Source: Whalleya microplaca (lineage: Eukaryota; Ascomycota; Sordariomycetes; Xylariales; Xylariaceae). Taken from it: a DNA stretch of 60,064 bases. The notes below the pieces were generated by a model. That model saw only the letters and a program-made list of their open reading frames with translations, did not search any database and was not told the origin of the DNA. The stretch spans positions 1 to 60,064 of the forward strand of contig MU385804.1 in NCBI GenBank assembly GCA_022497155.1. Direction: 5' to 3'. A program made the position numbers and the translations under genes. Positions 20,844 through 32,057 of this stretch are shown here, piece after piece; positions within the stretch are counted from its first letter, which is position 1; each line of letters opens with the position of its first letter.

Positions 20844-22612
20844 ATGGCATATATCGCGATATCTTTTAGTGTCCTCTTCCCCCTCATTCTTCTTATCCTC
20901 TTCCGCTTGAGCTTTCGACCTCGAGCCCGACCAGCAGGCTTCCCCCCAGGACCGCCTACGATTCCGGTACTTGGTAATATACACCAGATCCCACTCACAA
21001 AGCCCTTCCTCCAGTTTGCAGAATGGAACCGTACCTATGGTTCCTACGGCCTAGTTGGCCTCTATCTCGGGCCGAGCGCCAAAGTCGTGGTCCTCAACAG
21101 CTGGAAAGCAGTGTGCGATCTTCTAGACAAGCGTGGAGCAGTCTACTCATCTCGTCCGTACGTACCAGTGGTCCAGTACGTGGTCCCGCCCCCGGGCGAC
21201 ATTCACGTAGCCTTCACGCCGTACGGTCCCAAGTGGCGCAAGGCGCGCAAGACGGTCACCGACTTTCTTAAGGACAGTGAGGTCGACAAATTACTCCTGA
21301 TTCAAGACGCGGAGTCGTCGCAGCTGATGTTCGAAATCCTTAGAAACCCAGCGGTATACCATGATTCTATATACAGATACTTCGGTGCTGTGATCACGGC
21401 AGCCGTGTTTGGAGTTCGGGGAAAGGAGTATAGCGATGCTGGAAAGATTAAGAGATTTTTCGAGGTCCAGGGAGAGTGGGCTCAACTGCTTAAGCAGGGA
21501 GCAATGCCGCCTATTGACGTCTTCCCATTTCTGAGATACATACCGGACGTCCTCACGCCGTGACGCGGCTGGAGGAGCCGGGCTAAATCTCTGAAACAGC
21601 GACAAAGCGGATTATATAATGAGCTGTTTATGGAAGCGAGTGAGCGGATATACCGTGGTCGCAGCCAAGATTGCTTCTTCACGAAGCTACTGCGTAATAG
21701 GGAAAAGGACGGATATACCGATGTCGAGCTTGCGTACATTGGGGGTTTTCTTATGGAGGCAGGCTCGGACACAACTGCCGGAGCCTTCGAGACGTTCATT
21801 TTAGCAATGGCAGCCTACCCGGAACTGCAGAGAGACGCCCAAAAAGAGGTCGACAGTGTCTACAGTGACCAAATGCCGGCTACGCAGGCCAGTTTTGGGC
21901 GTCTTCCATTTTTAAAGGCGTGCTTTCTTGAAGTAAGTCTACAAGACTCGTTGGTTTTGATATACTTATATAGCTGTATAGACGCTTCGCTGGCGCCCAG
22001 GATTAAACATGAGTGTAAGCAACTTTCAAGAGCATGCTCACCATACTCCAATCATTTTAAACCGATGACTCGCTCCATCGACGCATCATGGTTATAAAAT
22101 AAAGCTAATGATTCCATGTTCAGATCCCACACGCTACGACGCAAGACGACGTATATGAAGGCTTTTCGAACCCGGCCGGCACTACCGTCCTAATGAATAC
22201 CTGGGCTATCCATCATGACCCTGACGAGTACGAAGACCTAGACAAGTTCGATCCCTCGCGCTTTCTCAAAAGTCCACTCGGGATCAAGTATACTCCTGGC
22301 AAATACTCCACAGACGTGGACAGTACTATGCGTCGACCGAGTTACGGGTTCGGTGCGGGAAGGAGAGTGTGTGCCGGCCAACGAATGGCAGAGAATAGTA
22401 TGCTCATGACGATGGCAAAGTTGTTATGGTCCTTTGATACCATGGCAGTCTCAGGACTTGCCCAGCTGGATACAAGCGTGCATGCATTTAAGGATGCTCT
22501 GTTGACCTCACCTAAACCATTCAGTGTCAACTTCATCATTAGAGATGAGCATAGGCAACGAGCTATTGAGCAGAGCTGGGCAGGTGCTGATGCCTTTTTT
22601 GAAGAGATTTGA
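20844..22612 (+). pseudogene. Cytochrome P450, broken by one in-frame stop
   Basis: Exons are 20844-21932, 21982-22014 (33-bp mini-exon) and 22124-22612, which would give 536 aa. A TGA at 21561-21563 falls at codon 240. The frame before and after it is the same and remains P450-like, so one base change ended the gene; a Trp or Arg codon altered by a G:C-to-A:T transition would explain it. It is a class II microsomal enzyme, with an N-terminal anchor (residues 2-22) and FPPGPPTIPVLGN hinge, I-helix EAGSDTTAG, ExxR split across the first intron (E, then TLR), and haem loop FGAGRRVCAG. All key motifs are intact, so the damage is recent, or it is a sequencing error. Removing the stop as an intron would shift the frame and lose conserved sequence. 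It may have acted with the amidase upstream. Confidence 0.82.
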
Positions 22613-24514
22613 ATGAAGCTAGTCGCGTGCGGTCTTTGCACGATACATTGGAAAAGGGGAGATTAGCTCCATCCACGTCTGATGCTAGTGAAGTAAGGGA
22701 TCAAGATGTTGATTGGAGGCGGAAAAGAAGTTGTATTAGAGGTGGAGGTGTGTGCTCCAGCTAGCTAAGAGAATTACGTATTTGACCATGAGGTCACGTG
22801 CCCAGCCCACACTAGTCACTACATTTGGAAGGTGATTTTTGACAGAGTTTCGAACAGACACATTTTTAAGGGACTTTCACACTAAAAGATAACCCTAACA
22901 AAAAGGCATATAATCAAATATGACGTTCTTTTCAGCCTAGTAAAGTTCTCGCGCTGTCATCTCCGGAGGCTCTTTAATCTTGGGTTAAGTAGTGGGTCTC
23001 GGTGGAAACTATATACCAAGCTTACGTATATACACGTAAATAGGGCGGAAATACTCTTGCTCATGTAAGGTTTACCTAGGTAGGTAAGCGACTTGCATTT
23101 GATTGGGGTAATGAGGCGGCAGTACGTCGTGGGGGTGGTTTGGAGTGAGGGGTAAACAAGAAATCTAGGTTAAGATATGTGTGCATATATATTAGAGGTT
23201 CGGCATTATATTTAAGGCCTAGACTCTCTCTACCTCGATTACTAAGATCTTATGAGAATCGTGTTCCGCAATAAACCACTTGTTCGCCTTGGTGGGTTAA
23301 GAGAGTGGTTTAAATAGTGTCGAGTAAAAAGACTATGTCGAAGTTTTAACCAGGGCAGTCTAGCGCCTTGGTATATACCTCATAGTATGTGCATTCATCG
23401 TAGGGTGTACGAACCAAGTGATATATTGCTTATTTGTAACCCCGTTGTGGAACCTGTCCATGAGTATTGTCAACGAATCCTTCTGCTTATAATTCTAAAC
23501 GTCGGACAAAAGATACCGATGACATATCATCCGCTGGGCCGTTCTCCATTCTGTGGGTATCTCTCATGTGGATTGTGTGCAGGTATCGCACGATGTCTCC
23601 ATGCTAACCAGGACAGGGGAGACCCGGTCCTCTGGAATATCGCAGCTAAAATACAACGTTTAACCCTGAAAATCTTGGGGTAGTTGGAATAGATAAAATG
23701 CACTACGTAACTACGTACTATGTAGTCATGCTTGCTTAGTTGTAATGATATACTTTGTTTATTGGCTTCCTTGCTATACTACCAATATGCATGTTACTCT
23801 GAAGGATCGTTATCGTAAAGGAGGCTTGCTACATACTCTAGGAAGCACATCAGGTGCCGTATCCAATTGGAGCTGGCAGAAGCTGAGAATGGTGGCTCCA
23901 AAATGCGTTAAACAACCGGTGCGCCAACTACATGTATCTATCGGTAGTCGTCCCGTGCACGGCTCACTATACTACTGTAGGATCTACGTGTACCTACTTA
24001 TGGTTTTGTTTTTTTTTTTTCCTTCTTGCTCGCTTGAGTGCCACACTGCCTAGGAATCACAGACGGTGCCTGCATGTGGTCTCATCCGCCGGCTTTGCAA
24101 CAGCATCGCTAATGGCCATGATCATTTTGCGATGACTGGCTTGGCGTCCCCAGCAAAACCCCATGAACCCCTGGTAGGACAAGGGAAACCACGCGGGGTC
24201 CCCGCCTACACAAGGGTTTCTTCGGCGCTTCTTTTGCGGGTACGTATTACTAGCAGTATGATAGGCTGTAATTACACGGCTATATGGCGCCCCCGAGCAA
24301 TGGGGAGGTTTCTTGGGACCAGGAAACAAGGTCACGCTGGTGGAGTTTACTTCCTGCTCGGGTTCAGCTTGCCGACGGTGTGCTCGCCGATACAGCTGGA
24401 TGACTGGATAGCTATTTAAGACAGGATGGTAACCCCGAGGTTGCTGAGATCCCCAACCTGAATCACAGGCCGATTCTTTGTGTCCCCAAGCCTTAGAATA
24501 TCTGTTTACCGACA
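22613..24514. other. Intergenic region, 1.9 kb
   Basis: No gene is supported. Short frames around 23387-23683, 23745-24053 and 24057-24515 have no recognisable domain and no plausible exon partners. The region contains ACGTAACTACGTACTATGTAGT (about 23703) and a T-run at 24007. The final 150 bp should hold the MFS promoter and leader. Confidence 0.55.
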
Positions 24515-26257
24515 ATGGCAGGAGGCGTCAAGAAACCCGTCAACATCTTCAAGCTGAAGGATCTGGGCGAACCGAAGAACGTCTTCAACTGGCGGCTATG
24601 GTTTGCCGTGATCTCCTTCGGTCTGCTTGGCGCTGCCCGCGGAGTAGATGAAGGCCTTATCAATGGTGCCTTCAACTCTGTGGACTTCCAGAGCACTATT
24701 AATTATGAGTCCTATAGCCTGGTTGAGAAGACCAACATCAAAGCGAATGTGTCTTCCATGGTACAGATAGGCTCCGTCGGTGGTGCACTGTTCGCTTTTG
24801 TTGTTTGCGATCGCATCGGCAGAATCTGGGCTACTCGTCAACTGTGTGTCCTATGGATCGTAGGCATCGCCATCTTCATGGGCCACGGGGGCAACCTCAA
24901 CGCTGTGTACGCGGGACGTTTTATCGCAGGCCTCGGCGTGGGTCAAACACCCGTCGTCGGCCCTGTCTACATCGCCGAGATTGCGCCCGCGTCCATAAGA
25001 GGTCTCTGCACTTGTATCTTCACCGGCTTCGTGTACCTCGGTATCGTCCTTGCATATTTCACCAACTACGGTGCGCAGGTCAACCTTGGTGACACCACAC
25101 ACGTCCGATGGGTACGTCCATTGATGCGAACTGCCCCCCCAAGATACTTAACTGACCTCCCTACGCCTTAGCTCGCACCTACAAGCCTGCACATCATTTT
25201 TGCTGGCATTGTTATCATCCTCACTCTCTTCCAATATGAGTCGCCGCGCTTCCTCGTCAAACAGGGCAAGCATGAAAAGGCACTCGAGAACATGGCTCAC
25301 ATCCGCCACCTTCCGATCGATGATCCATATATTATCTCTGAGGTTAATGCCATTCGCGCTGCGCATGATGAAGAGCTCGAGGCCACCAAGGGCGCTAACT
25401 GGCTCGGCATTGTGAAGGAGATGTTCCTCATTCCCAGCAATCTGTATCGTCTGTATCTCAGCTTCATGGTCCAAATCCTGTCTCAGTGGTCCGGAGCCGG
25501 CTCCATCACTCTGTATGCGCCTGACCTCTTCAAGATCCTGGGCATTGCCGGCCAGAACGAGTCTCTCCTCGTTAGTGGCGTCTTCGGTATCGTGAAGTTT
25601 GTAACGGCAGTCGTGTGCGCTCTCTTTCTAGTAGACGTCATCGGGCGCAAGCGCGCCCTGCTCATCGGCATCACGCTCCAGGCAATATCCATGTTCTACA
25701 TCGCCGGCTTTCTGACCGCGGTGCCAGAACTTGGTGTGGATGAAGACTACGTGCTCCCAGAAGCAGAAGCTGGTCCCAGCCGTGGCGCCATCGCCATGAT
25801 CTATGTCTCGGGCATTGGCTGGGCGCTAGGTTGGAATTCGATGCAATACCTGCTGACCGCGGAGCTGTTTCCCTTGCGCATCCGTGCCGTGTCCACTTCG
25901 ATCGCGATGACACTGCATTTTGCAAACCAATATGGCAATTCGCGTGCCGTGCCGAATATGTTGCTCCCGACTGCTAATGGTGGCATTTCGCCAATGGGTA
26001 CGTTCTGGTGTTTTGCGGCGGTGACCATTCTTGGTGGCGCCTGGGTCTGGTTCTTCGTCCCTGAGACGGGAGGGCGCTCCCTCGAGAGCATGAATCGGCT
26101 GTTCGAGTTGCCGTGGTACAAAATCGGTCTGCATGGAAACGAGGATGCTGACCGTATGGATCAAGTAATCAACGAGAAGGAGGCTGACGCGTATGGGGCC
26201 TCTGAACATATCGATATGATTGATGAAAGACGAGCACAAGGAGATACGCGTGTTTAA
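24515..26257 (+). CDS. MFS transporter, quinate/sugar-porter type
   Basis: There are two exons, 24515-25111 and 25172-26257 (560 aa). The 60-bp intron (GTACGT...CTTAACTGAC...TTAG) joins in phase 0. The protein has 12 predicted helices and the sugar-porter marks: DRIGRIWATRQ after TM2, RFIAGLGVGQ and PVYIAEIAPASIRG in the first half, the long central loop (residues ~220-300), VDVIGRKRAL in the second half, and VPETGGRSLE after TM12, a variant of the usual PETKG. The stretch TAELFPLRIRAVSTSIAM with NQYGNSRAVPNML is typical of quinate and related permeases rather than hexose carriers. It acts as a plasma-membrane proton symporter by family; the substrate is inferred only. It is convergent with the dehydrogenase-like gene 345 bp downstream. 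Confidence 0.88.
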
Positions 26258-26601
26258 AGCAGAGTAGCATAATCATCGAGAAGGGGCAAATAAGAGAATG
26301 ATGTAGTCGTCAACAAGAACTGGACTCTACTCTTCCAATAAAACAGGGCACAGTGGTTTGACGATCGATGAACAACCTTGCTTTACTAGATGTTTTGTGA
26401 CCTAATTATTCGCCAAAGTCCCCCGACGGAAAGCAATTATTGCCACTTTAGACGCAGTCATCGAATACGGAATAGTGAAATTTAGAAATGTTGAGTATGG
26501 CTTCGTACAACTCCAAATAGCAGCGGCAAAGATGCAGCCATCAGAAAACGAGCTGCAGCATACTCCATATATTCCAGCCTTCATTCAATGACGCATTTGG
26601 C
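26258..26601. other. Convergent intergenic region
   Basis: These 344 bp between two convergent genes serve as 3' ends for both. TTCCAATAAAAC at about 26333 is a plausible polyadenylation signal for the MFS gene. A 60-aa minus-strand frame here has no supporting features. Confidence 0.5.
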
Positions 26602-28002
26602 CTAGGTCACCACTTGAAGCATAAATATCTCTCCTGATGTATCGCTCGTCATGTAGAGACGACCGACCGCATCAAATGCCAGGCCAACGGGCCTTGCGCA
26701 AGTCAATGCCGAACATTTCGATTCATCTAGTGGTCTGAACACATCGATGTAGCCAGAAGTGCTACTGGCTGCTGCAACGGGCGTATACGCTCCAACGCTA
26801 TCTCGGGTGAAAGGCACGGCCACCATCTTGTAACCCGTCGGCGGCTGGCGATCCCAACTCCCATGCAAAGTGACGAACAGGTTCGAATACGAGGAATCGA
26901 ATTTGCTATCGAGCGGGGCCGAATGTGCCTGGAAGCTGAGGCGAGGTGGCACTGATCTCTGAGTACAGGTTGAGTCGTTAAAGGTATCATTAGGGGCGAC
27001 GACGAATTGCTCGCCAACCTGAAATTCTCGATCGGTGATAGCATCTGGTTTCCAGACGGTGAAGCAGGTTGGATACCCATACCAATCATTGTTCGGCGCC
27101 GAGACATCACCGAGATAATTCAGTTCCTCGGCTGGGTTGTCAGTATGGATATCTGTCGAGGTACCATCAACGTCGCGTATTAGTTCGTCGGCACTGTTTT
27201 CAACTCCCCATAGCCTGTCCCAAATGTCAGCTTTTGTCGGGACATGTTTTACCAGCAAATAAACTCATTACATGTCATTTCCGTCGAAAGCCAATCCTAC
27301 TTCATTGCGCAGGCCGTAGCCTGCGTTCCAACCATGTGTGGTGAAGTTGTATCCTCCTTCTGGAACAATTGAGATGTTAAAGACCTTGACGATGGCGCGT
27401 GCGGTTGCTGGGCTGATAGTGGGATAGTCGAGATTGCTGCCTGAGCCGTGAGACACGACGAGCAGGTCAGAATGATTGGGCGGAATGATGAGGGTTCTCG
27501 TGTGATGGCCATCACCGGCCATACCAGAGACCACGGTTCTCGGCGATCCGTCGACATCTCCAGTGTCCGGGTCATATTTCCAGCTAAACACCGTCGTTCC
27601 TGAGCTGGCGAACAGGACATTTCCATCAATGCTAAAATATATACCGTGATCAAGATCGTTTCTCGACACAATGATACGCGAGGACGTGATACAGCCATTG
27701 ATGTCGACTGCGTGCTGGCTGATTCCTGCACCATCCTCGACAACTAAAAGACGTCCTCTAACGTCTATAGCTAATCCACGAGGAGAAGTCAATCCATCTG
27801 CCACCTTGACTGCAGCCCATCCGAGAGCAGTATTGAACGGAAAACGAGGGGACGGGATGTTAGGGCAATGGGGCGGAATGGCAAGTCCAACTATTGGAAC
27901 CATAGGTCAGCGGTCATCCATTAGAAACATACTGCTTATTATTTACTTACTGCTGACGAACAGTAATGTGACAACTATTGCTGTGGAGCTGAATAGACGC
28001 AT
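26602..28002 (-). CDS. Secreted L-sorbosone/glucose dehydrogenase-like protein
   Basis: There are three exons on the minus strand: 28002-27951, 27890-27272 and 27214-26602 (427 aa), with introns of 60 and 57 bp. The first exon supplies a signal peptide (MRLFSSTAIVVTLLFVS) that joins GLAIPPHCP in frame. The body is a six-bladed beta-propeller of the GSDH/sGDH family: LRNEVGLAFDGNDMLWGVEN spans intron 2, followed by PAEELNYLG and DWYGYP, TLHGSWDRQPPTGYK, and at the C-terminus ARPVGLAFDAVGRLYMTSD. Fungal members of this type include PQQ-dependent pyranose dehydrogenases (CAZy AA12), which oxidise sugars outside the cell. PQQ use here is inferred. Several N-glycosylation sequons are present. It is convergent with the transporter gene. 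Confidence 0.86.
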
Positions 28003-28695
28003 CTTGTCTCAGAGGTTTTCAGCGTGCTAGTTCAGACGTGGATGTCCCGGGAAGCGTTGGGAGGGAATATAAGTTTATTATAATGGAATGCAGTCGGCTA
28101 TGACGTTGCGTTGTGAAACCAAGTCTAATAAGTCGTGAACTTAAGACATTGGGTGGAAGCTGCCATGATGGGCTTGTGTATACTTTGCATGTCGTGGCCG
28201 TAGTGTCTTCAATGGTAAAGTACTCTACGGAGTCAGCCAAGGATAATACTTCTCCAGAATACTAGTTTATGATGCCGTGTATTGAAAATAAGCGATCCGT
28301 ATTGTATCAATTGTTAATAGCGGGCAGGTATTTCCAATCTGAATGTACACTGTTTGGAACACATACCTGGTACAAACAATCCTCTTTCATCTCTTCGAGT
28401 TTCGATTTCATGGTTTACCGAGATGAGCACAATTACACAAGTTTCAAAATATAGAGGCGAGCTAGTAGCCTGAAATGACCGGTTTTAGGTCTAGTGAGAC
28501 TGGATCTATCGCCACCTGAGATGGATGGAGTAGGTAAGACTTGGTATCATAACTGCCTATAGATTACAGGCGTATGTTCATTACAAAATCTAATCATGAA
28601 GTACAAACAACGAATCCCACATATTCTATACTTTCAATACCAAGCAGCCTCCTCGCTCGCTCCCTGCTTGAACTAGTATCGACCACAGCCTTGAT
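28003..28695. other. Intergenic region
   Basis: About 690 bp with no supported gene. It contains the promoter of the dehydrogenase-like gene (minus strand), with a TATA-like TATAAGTTTATTATA near 28066-28080, and the 3' end of the next minus-strand gene. Confidence 0.5.
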
Positions 28696-29215
28696 CTATT
28701 CTCCGAGAACAACCACGTCAAGAGTGAGGTCCTTGGGGCCGGAGTAGACTTGGATCTTGCCGGTAGGAACCTGTTCGTTCGCCCAGGTGATCAAGTCGGC
28801 GTGAATATCGTGCGTGGCATGGGACCAGCTACCAGCCGAGACTTCAAGCCAGACGGTGAGGAGCGCGCCGCCGACCGGGCGGCTCTCCCAAGCGAAGTCC
28901 ACAGGGCTGTCGGCGCAGTGTGTCCGTGGCAAGACACCGAGCGTCTGGTAGGACTCTCCTGTGGCTGAGCAGGTGAAGACTTCTGCACCGATCTCGATAT
29001 CGAAGCCGAAGCTAGAGGGGGGATTAGACTTCATTCAGACTCCGAGTTGCTTCTCGGGAGGAGACCTACTGGGTGATGCTGCCGTGAGGCTCGGCGCTGG
29101 CTTCTAGCCCTAAAATTTTCCAGGCATCTTTTCCAACCTCGGCCTTCTCTGCTGCTGGTAACGCGGTGCCCAGCGCGAGGAAGAAGGGGGCAATGGATGC
29201 GGATGAGAACTTCAT
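28696..29215 (-). CDS. Small secreted protein, 153 aa
   Basis: There are two exons on the minus strand, 29215-29070 and 29011-28696. The 58-bp intron (GTAGGT...CTCTAG) joins in phase 2. The N-terminus is a clear signal peptide (MKFSSASIAPFFLALGTALP, cleavage near residue 21). The mature part is about 130 residues with only two cysteines (VFTCSATG and RTHCADSP), able to form one disulfide, and beta-strand-rich alternation (FGFDIEIG, LTVWLEVS, LTLDVVVLG). No family is recognised with certainty; it resembles the many small secreted proteins of plant-associated ascomycetes. An effector or cell-wall role would be speculation. The promoter lies at 29216-29340, near a TTATTTATACG sequence. Confidence 0.75.
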
Positions 29216-32057
29216 TTTGAAAGAAGGTAGATCGTCGGATGATTTGATAGATGGTTTAGGATAGGCTTGGCTGTTGAGTGACTTGTAGTGTAGTATGCTT
29301 GGTTTTGATGTCGAGTTGTTGAATGAGGTTAGATGTCGGGCGTTGCTGTCTTATTTATACGTCTATCCAGGCAGTGGGCCAAATAGCTCTTCGTGTGTAA
29401 CTCCTATTTTCAGACGGGGTCGTGATGCCTGGAGACGGTGAATAGCAAGCTGAATGGTAGAGTTGCCACAACGCACGGTTGATAGATAACTTTTGTATGC
29501 AAGTGAAAATTTCCTAGATGGTCCGGCTCCATAACATACCATCATATCACAATTTAACAGTGAAAGCTGGAAATTATTAGTAACGCAGAACAGTCGAGAC
29601 GTAGTCTACATCCGTGGGTCACCCTTTTCAGGAAGATCGCAGTTATGTAAGTGATTCCAGTCAGCACTTTATTCTTGTAGCATGCAGCCTAGTCTTGTTC
29701 CGTTAATGCTGTCGCTTTCGATTTCGAGTCTAGCTATAGCATCAATTATACTTGTAAGTAGACGGAAGAAGCTCAGTCTTATAGCGCCTAATACCAAGAC
29801 GAGATAAGTCTAGCAGGCTAGCGTTATGGGTTTCCCGTGTTCTTTGATTTTGTTACTTTAGCGTTAAACTGCGCAATCAGAGTCATTATTGAAGCTTCCT
29901 TGCCATTCATACAGGTTCGACTCGGCTTTTTACTACGCATGAAAGTCCTTAAAATTCTTCCAACTATAAGTATACGTTTACATTAGCCCTGTACTAGGGC
30001 GAGGCTAAATGTAGGAGACGTACTATGTACATATAATGTTAAACCCGATTTGTTAACAATAAAGACTAGTATGGAGCCGAAGCAACTGTATCTGGGACCA
30101 CTATAGATCCAGCAGATTGGGAGCCATGGGCCATGATGTACCTAGTGACTAGACTACGAAGAATAGAAGCTTCTATGTAGCATCAGGCCCCACTAGGAAC
30201 CAACGGATCTCTTCCGGTGTCTTAACACTACAGTTTACATAGCTTTCCAAAGAATGTTCGGTTGGATCTATTTTTGTGGTGCGGGTTATTCATGATTAAA
30301 CGGCAGCAATGTAAGACAACCTAGTCTTATATATAGCTGGTCGCTGAGTATCTGGTATACCTAGCTGATTGTTGGGTGAAAAGCTGGGATTTTGAAAACC
30401 AATGCATCCCTTAAGCCTCCACGTTCTTGCTAGATGCTCTTCGTAATGAATATAGAAGTGCCTCTATCAGAAGCGTGTTCAGTGCTCACCATTGACGAGG
30501 AAAATGTCCAATTCCAATATTAGATCCACTCTGGCAAGAGGAGAGAAGGTAAGACGAATGAACGGCCTTGACACTGTTGTTAAAGACTGGTAAACATGTA
30601 TGTATAAATAGAGGCGGGTCCCTTATAGTTAGCTAATAGTGCTAAATATTCCATATCTTGGCCATTTAAGGGGCATCCGGAGCCACGAACCTGAGAGGAT
30701 ATCTCCTTAACGGCTGTAAAGAAGCACCTACCATCAATTTGAAGGATAGCAGCCGAACAGAAGACGCAGAGGCCAGCCTACACCCACTGTCACTCAACTT
30801 CGCTTTATGTATGTAGGTGTAGATACGTATACGTAAGTACTATAAACTAACATCGCTACATCAAATTACGTATGTACATTAGAAGTTCGGCGTACTAGAT
30901 CTACCTCTCGCTAGTACGTAGCATAGGGGGACGTAGGTGAGGACATACCAAGGAAATTGCCGATAGTAAAAGAGCTAAGTGAATGTGGGAGAACTGCAAT
31001 GAAGTTAGTTATCTAGCACATCTGACATATGCATGAGATCTTCTACATATTGATCTTGTTGTTGAGATAGCCTCTCTCAGTCAGGGGTCGATTCGATGTT
31101 ACATAATCCGTACACTGTCCCCCTTAGCTCCAGGCCCACCTCCCACCGGGTAGGTCCGTGGTGCCATTATAGGCGGATGGGCGGGGGAAACAACCTTAGA
31201 AACTCATCAATGTCAATTGACTTGTTCTGCCTCCTAATTTGTATGTGAAGATCTGTCTCTCAACATGTGGGGGGGGACTTCGAGTCTTAGACGATCTGAA
31301 CTCGCCAATTCGGGCGGATCGTGCCGTAAAGCCAGAGGATTACATAAGACTGTGTGCGGAATACATGCACGTATGTACCTACTTGACTGTGTTGCAGGTG
31401 AATAATGTACACTAGGTATGCGAGAGGCAAGATGTATGGGTCCATGTATTAATGATGATAATGGAGAGGTGAGGTGAGGGAATTGAACCTCAGCTCAAGG
31501 CAGTAGCTGGATGTGCCTTGCTTTCAGCTACGGGTGCTATGACCACCTAACACTATGCAATAGGTGGATATGTCAATACATGTACAACCGTACATACCTA
31601 TCTAGGTACATCAGTACTTCACGCGTTACAGTGCTTATCTTAGGTACCTACGTAGGTACCACGAAGGTGAAGCCCTGGAGGCTAAGCGCGTAACCCAGCT
31701 GCCTATGTATATATGTACCTCTAGGTACGTATAAAGGTTCATACCTACGTATGTATTGACAGTTCTATGCGACTACATGTATGTACCTGCATATGCAGAT
31801 GTATGTACATGTACCTATATCAGCCGCGATAAGCTTTATCGACTCTTATGTACGGAGTACCTTATCAAGGTAAAGGTATCAGGTATGTTGCTGCTGCATC
31901 AAGCCTTTCGTTTTTTTGTGTCAACAGAACCATCGCACTCGCTACAACACGCACTCGCTACAACACGCACTCGCTACAACACGAGCCGAGACACGGGGTG
32001 GCGCACAGATCGAGCCAATGGGCTGGTATACCACCATCCCTGACTCCTCGAGTCGCC
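29216..32057. other. Long intergenic region, 2.8 kb
   Basis: No gene is supported on either strand; frames are short and lack domains. Notable content is a G-run at 31268-31276, many CCTAGGTA/TACGTAGGTA palindromic words from 30800 and densely from 31560 to 31850, and a 16-bp tandem repeat at 31935-31982 just before the ATRIP gene. Confidence 0.6.
31935..31982 (+). repeat. Three tandem copies of a 16-bp unit
   Basis: GCACTCGCTACAACAC occurs three times without mismatch, 76 bp before the ATRIP start codon. It probably lies in the 5' leader. Confidence 0.9.

Noticed and set aside
21560..21599. Intron that would remove the P450 stop (GTGACG...AACAG)
   Set aside because: It is only 40 bp, has a poor donor, shifts the frame and deletes conserved residues.
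23387..24515. Several 60-150-codon frames between the P450 and the MFS gene
   Set aside because: There is no domain, no joinable exons, and both strands are open only in pieces.
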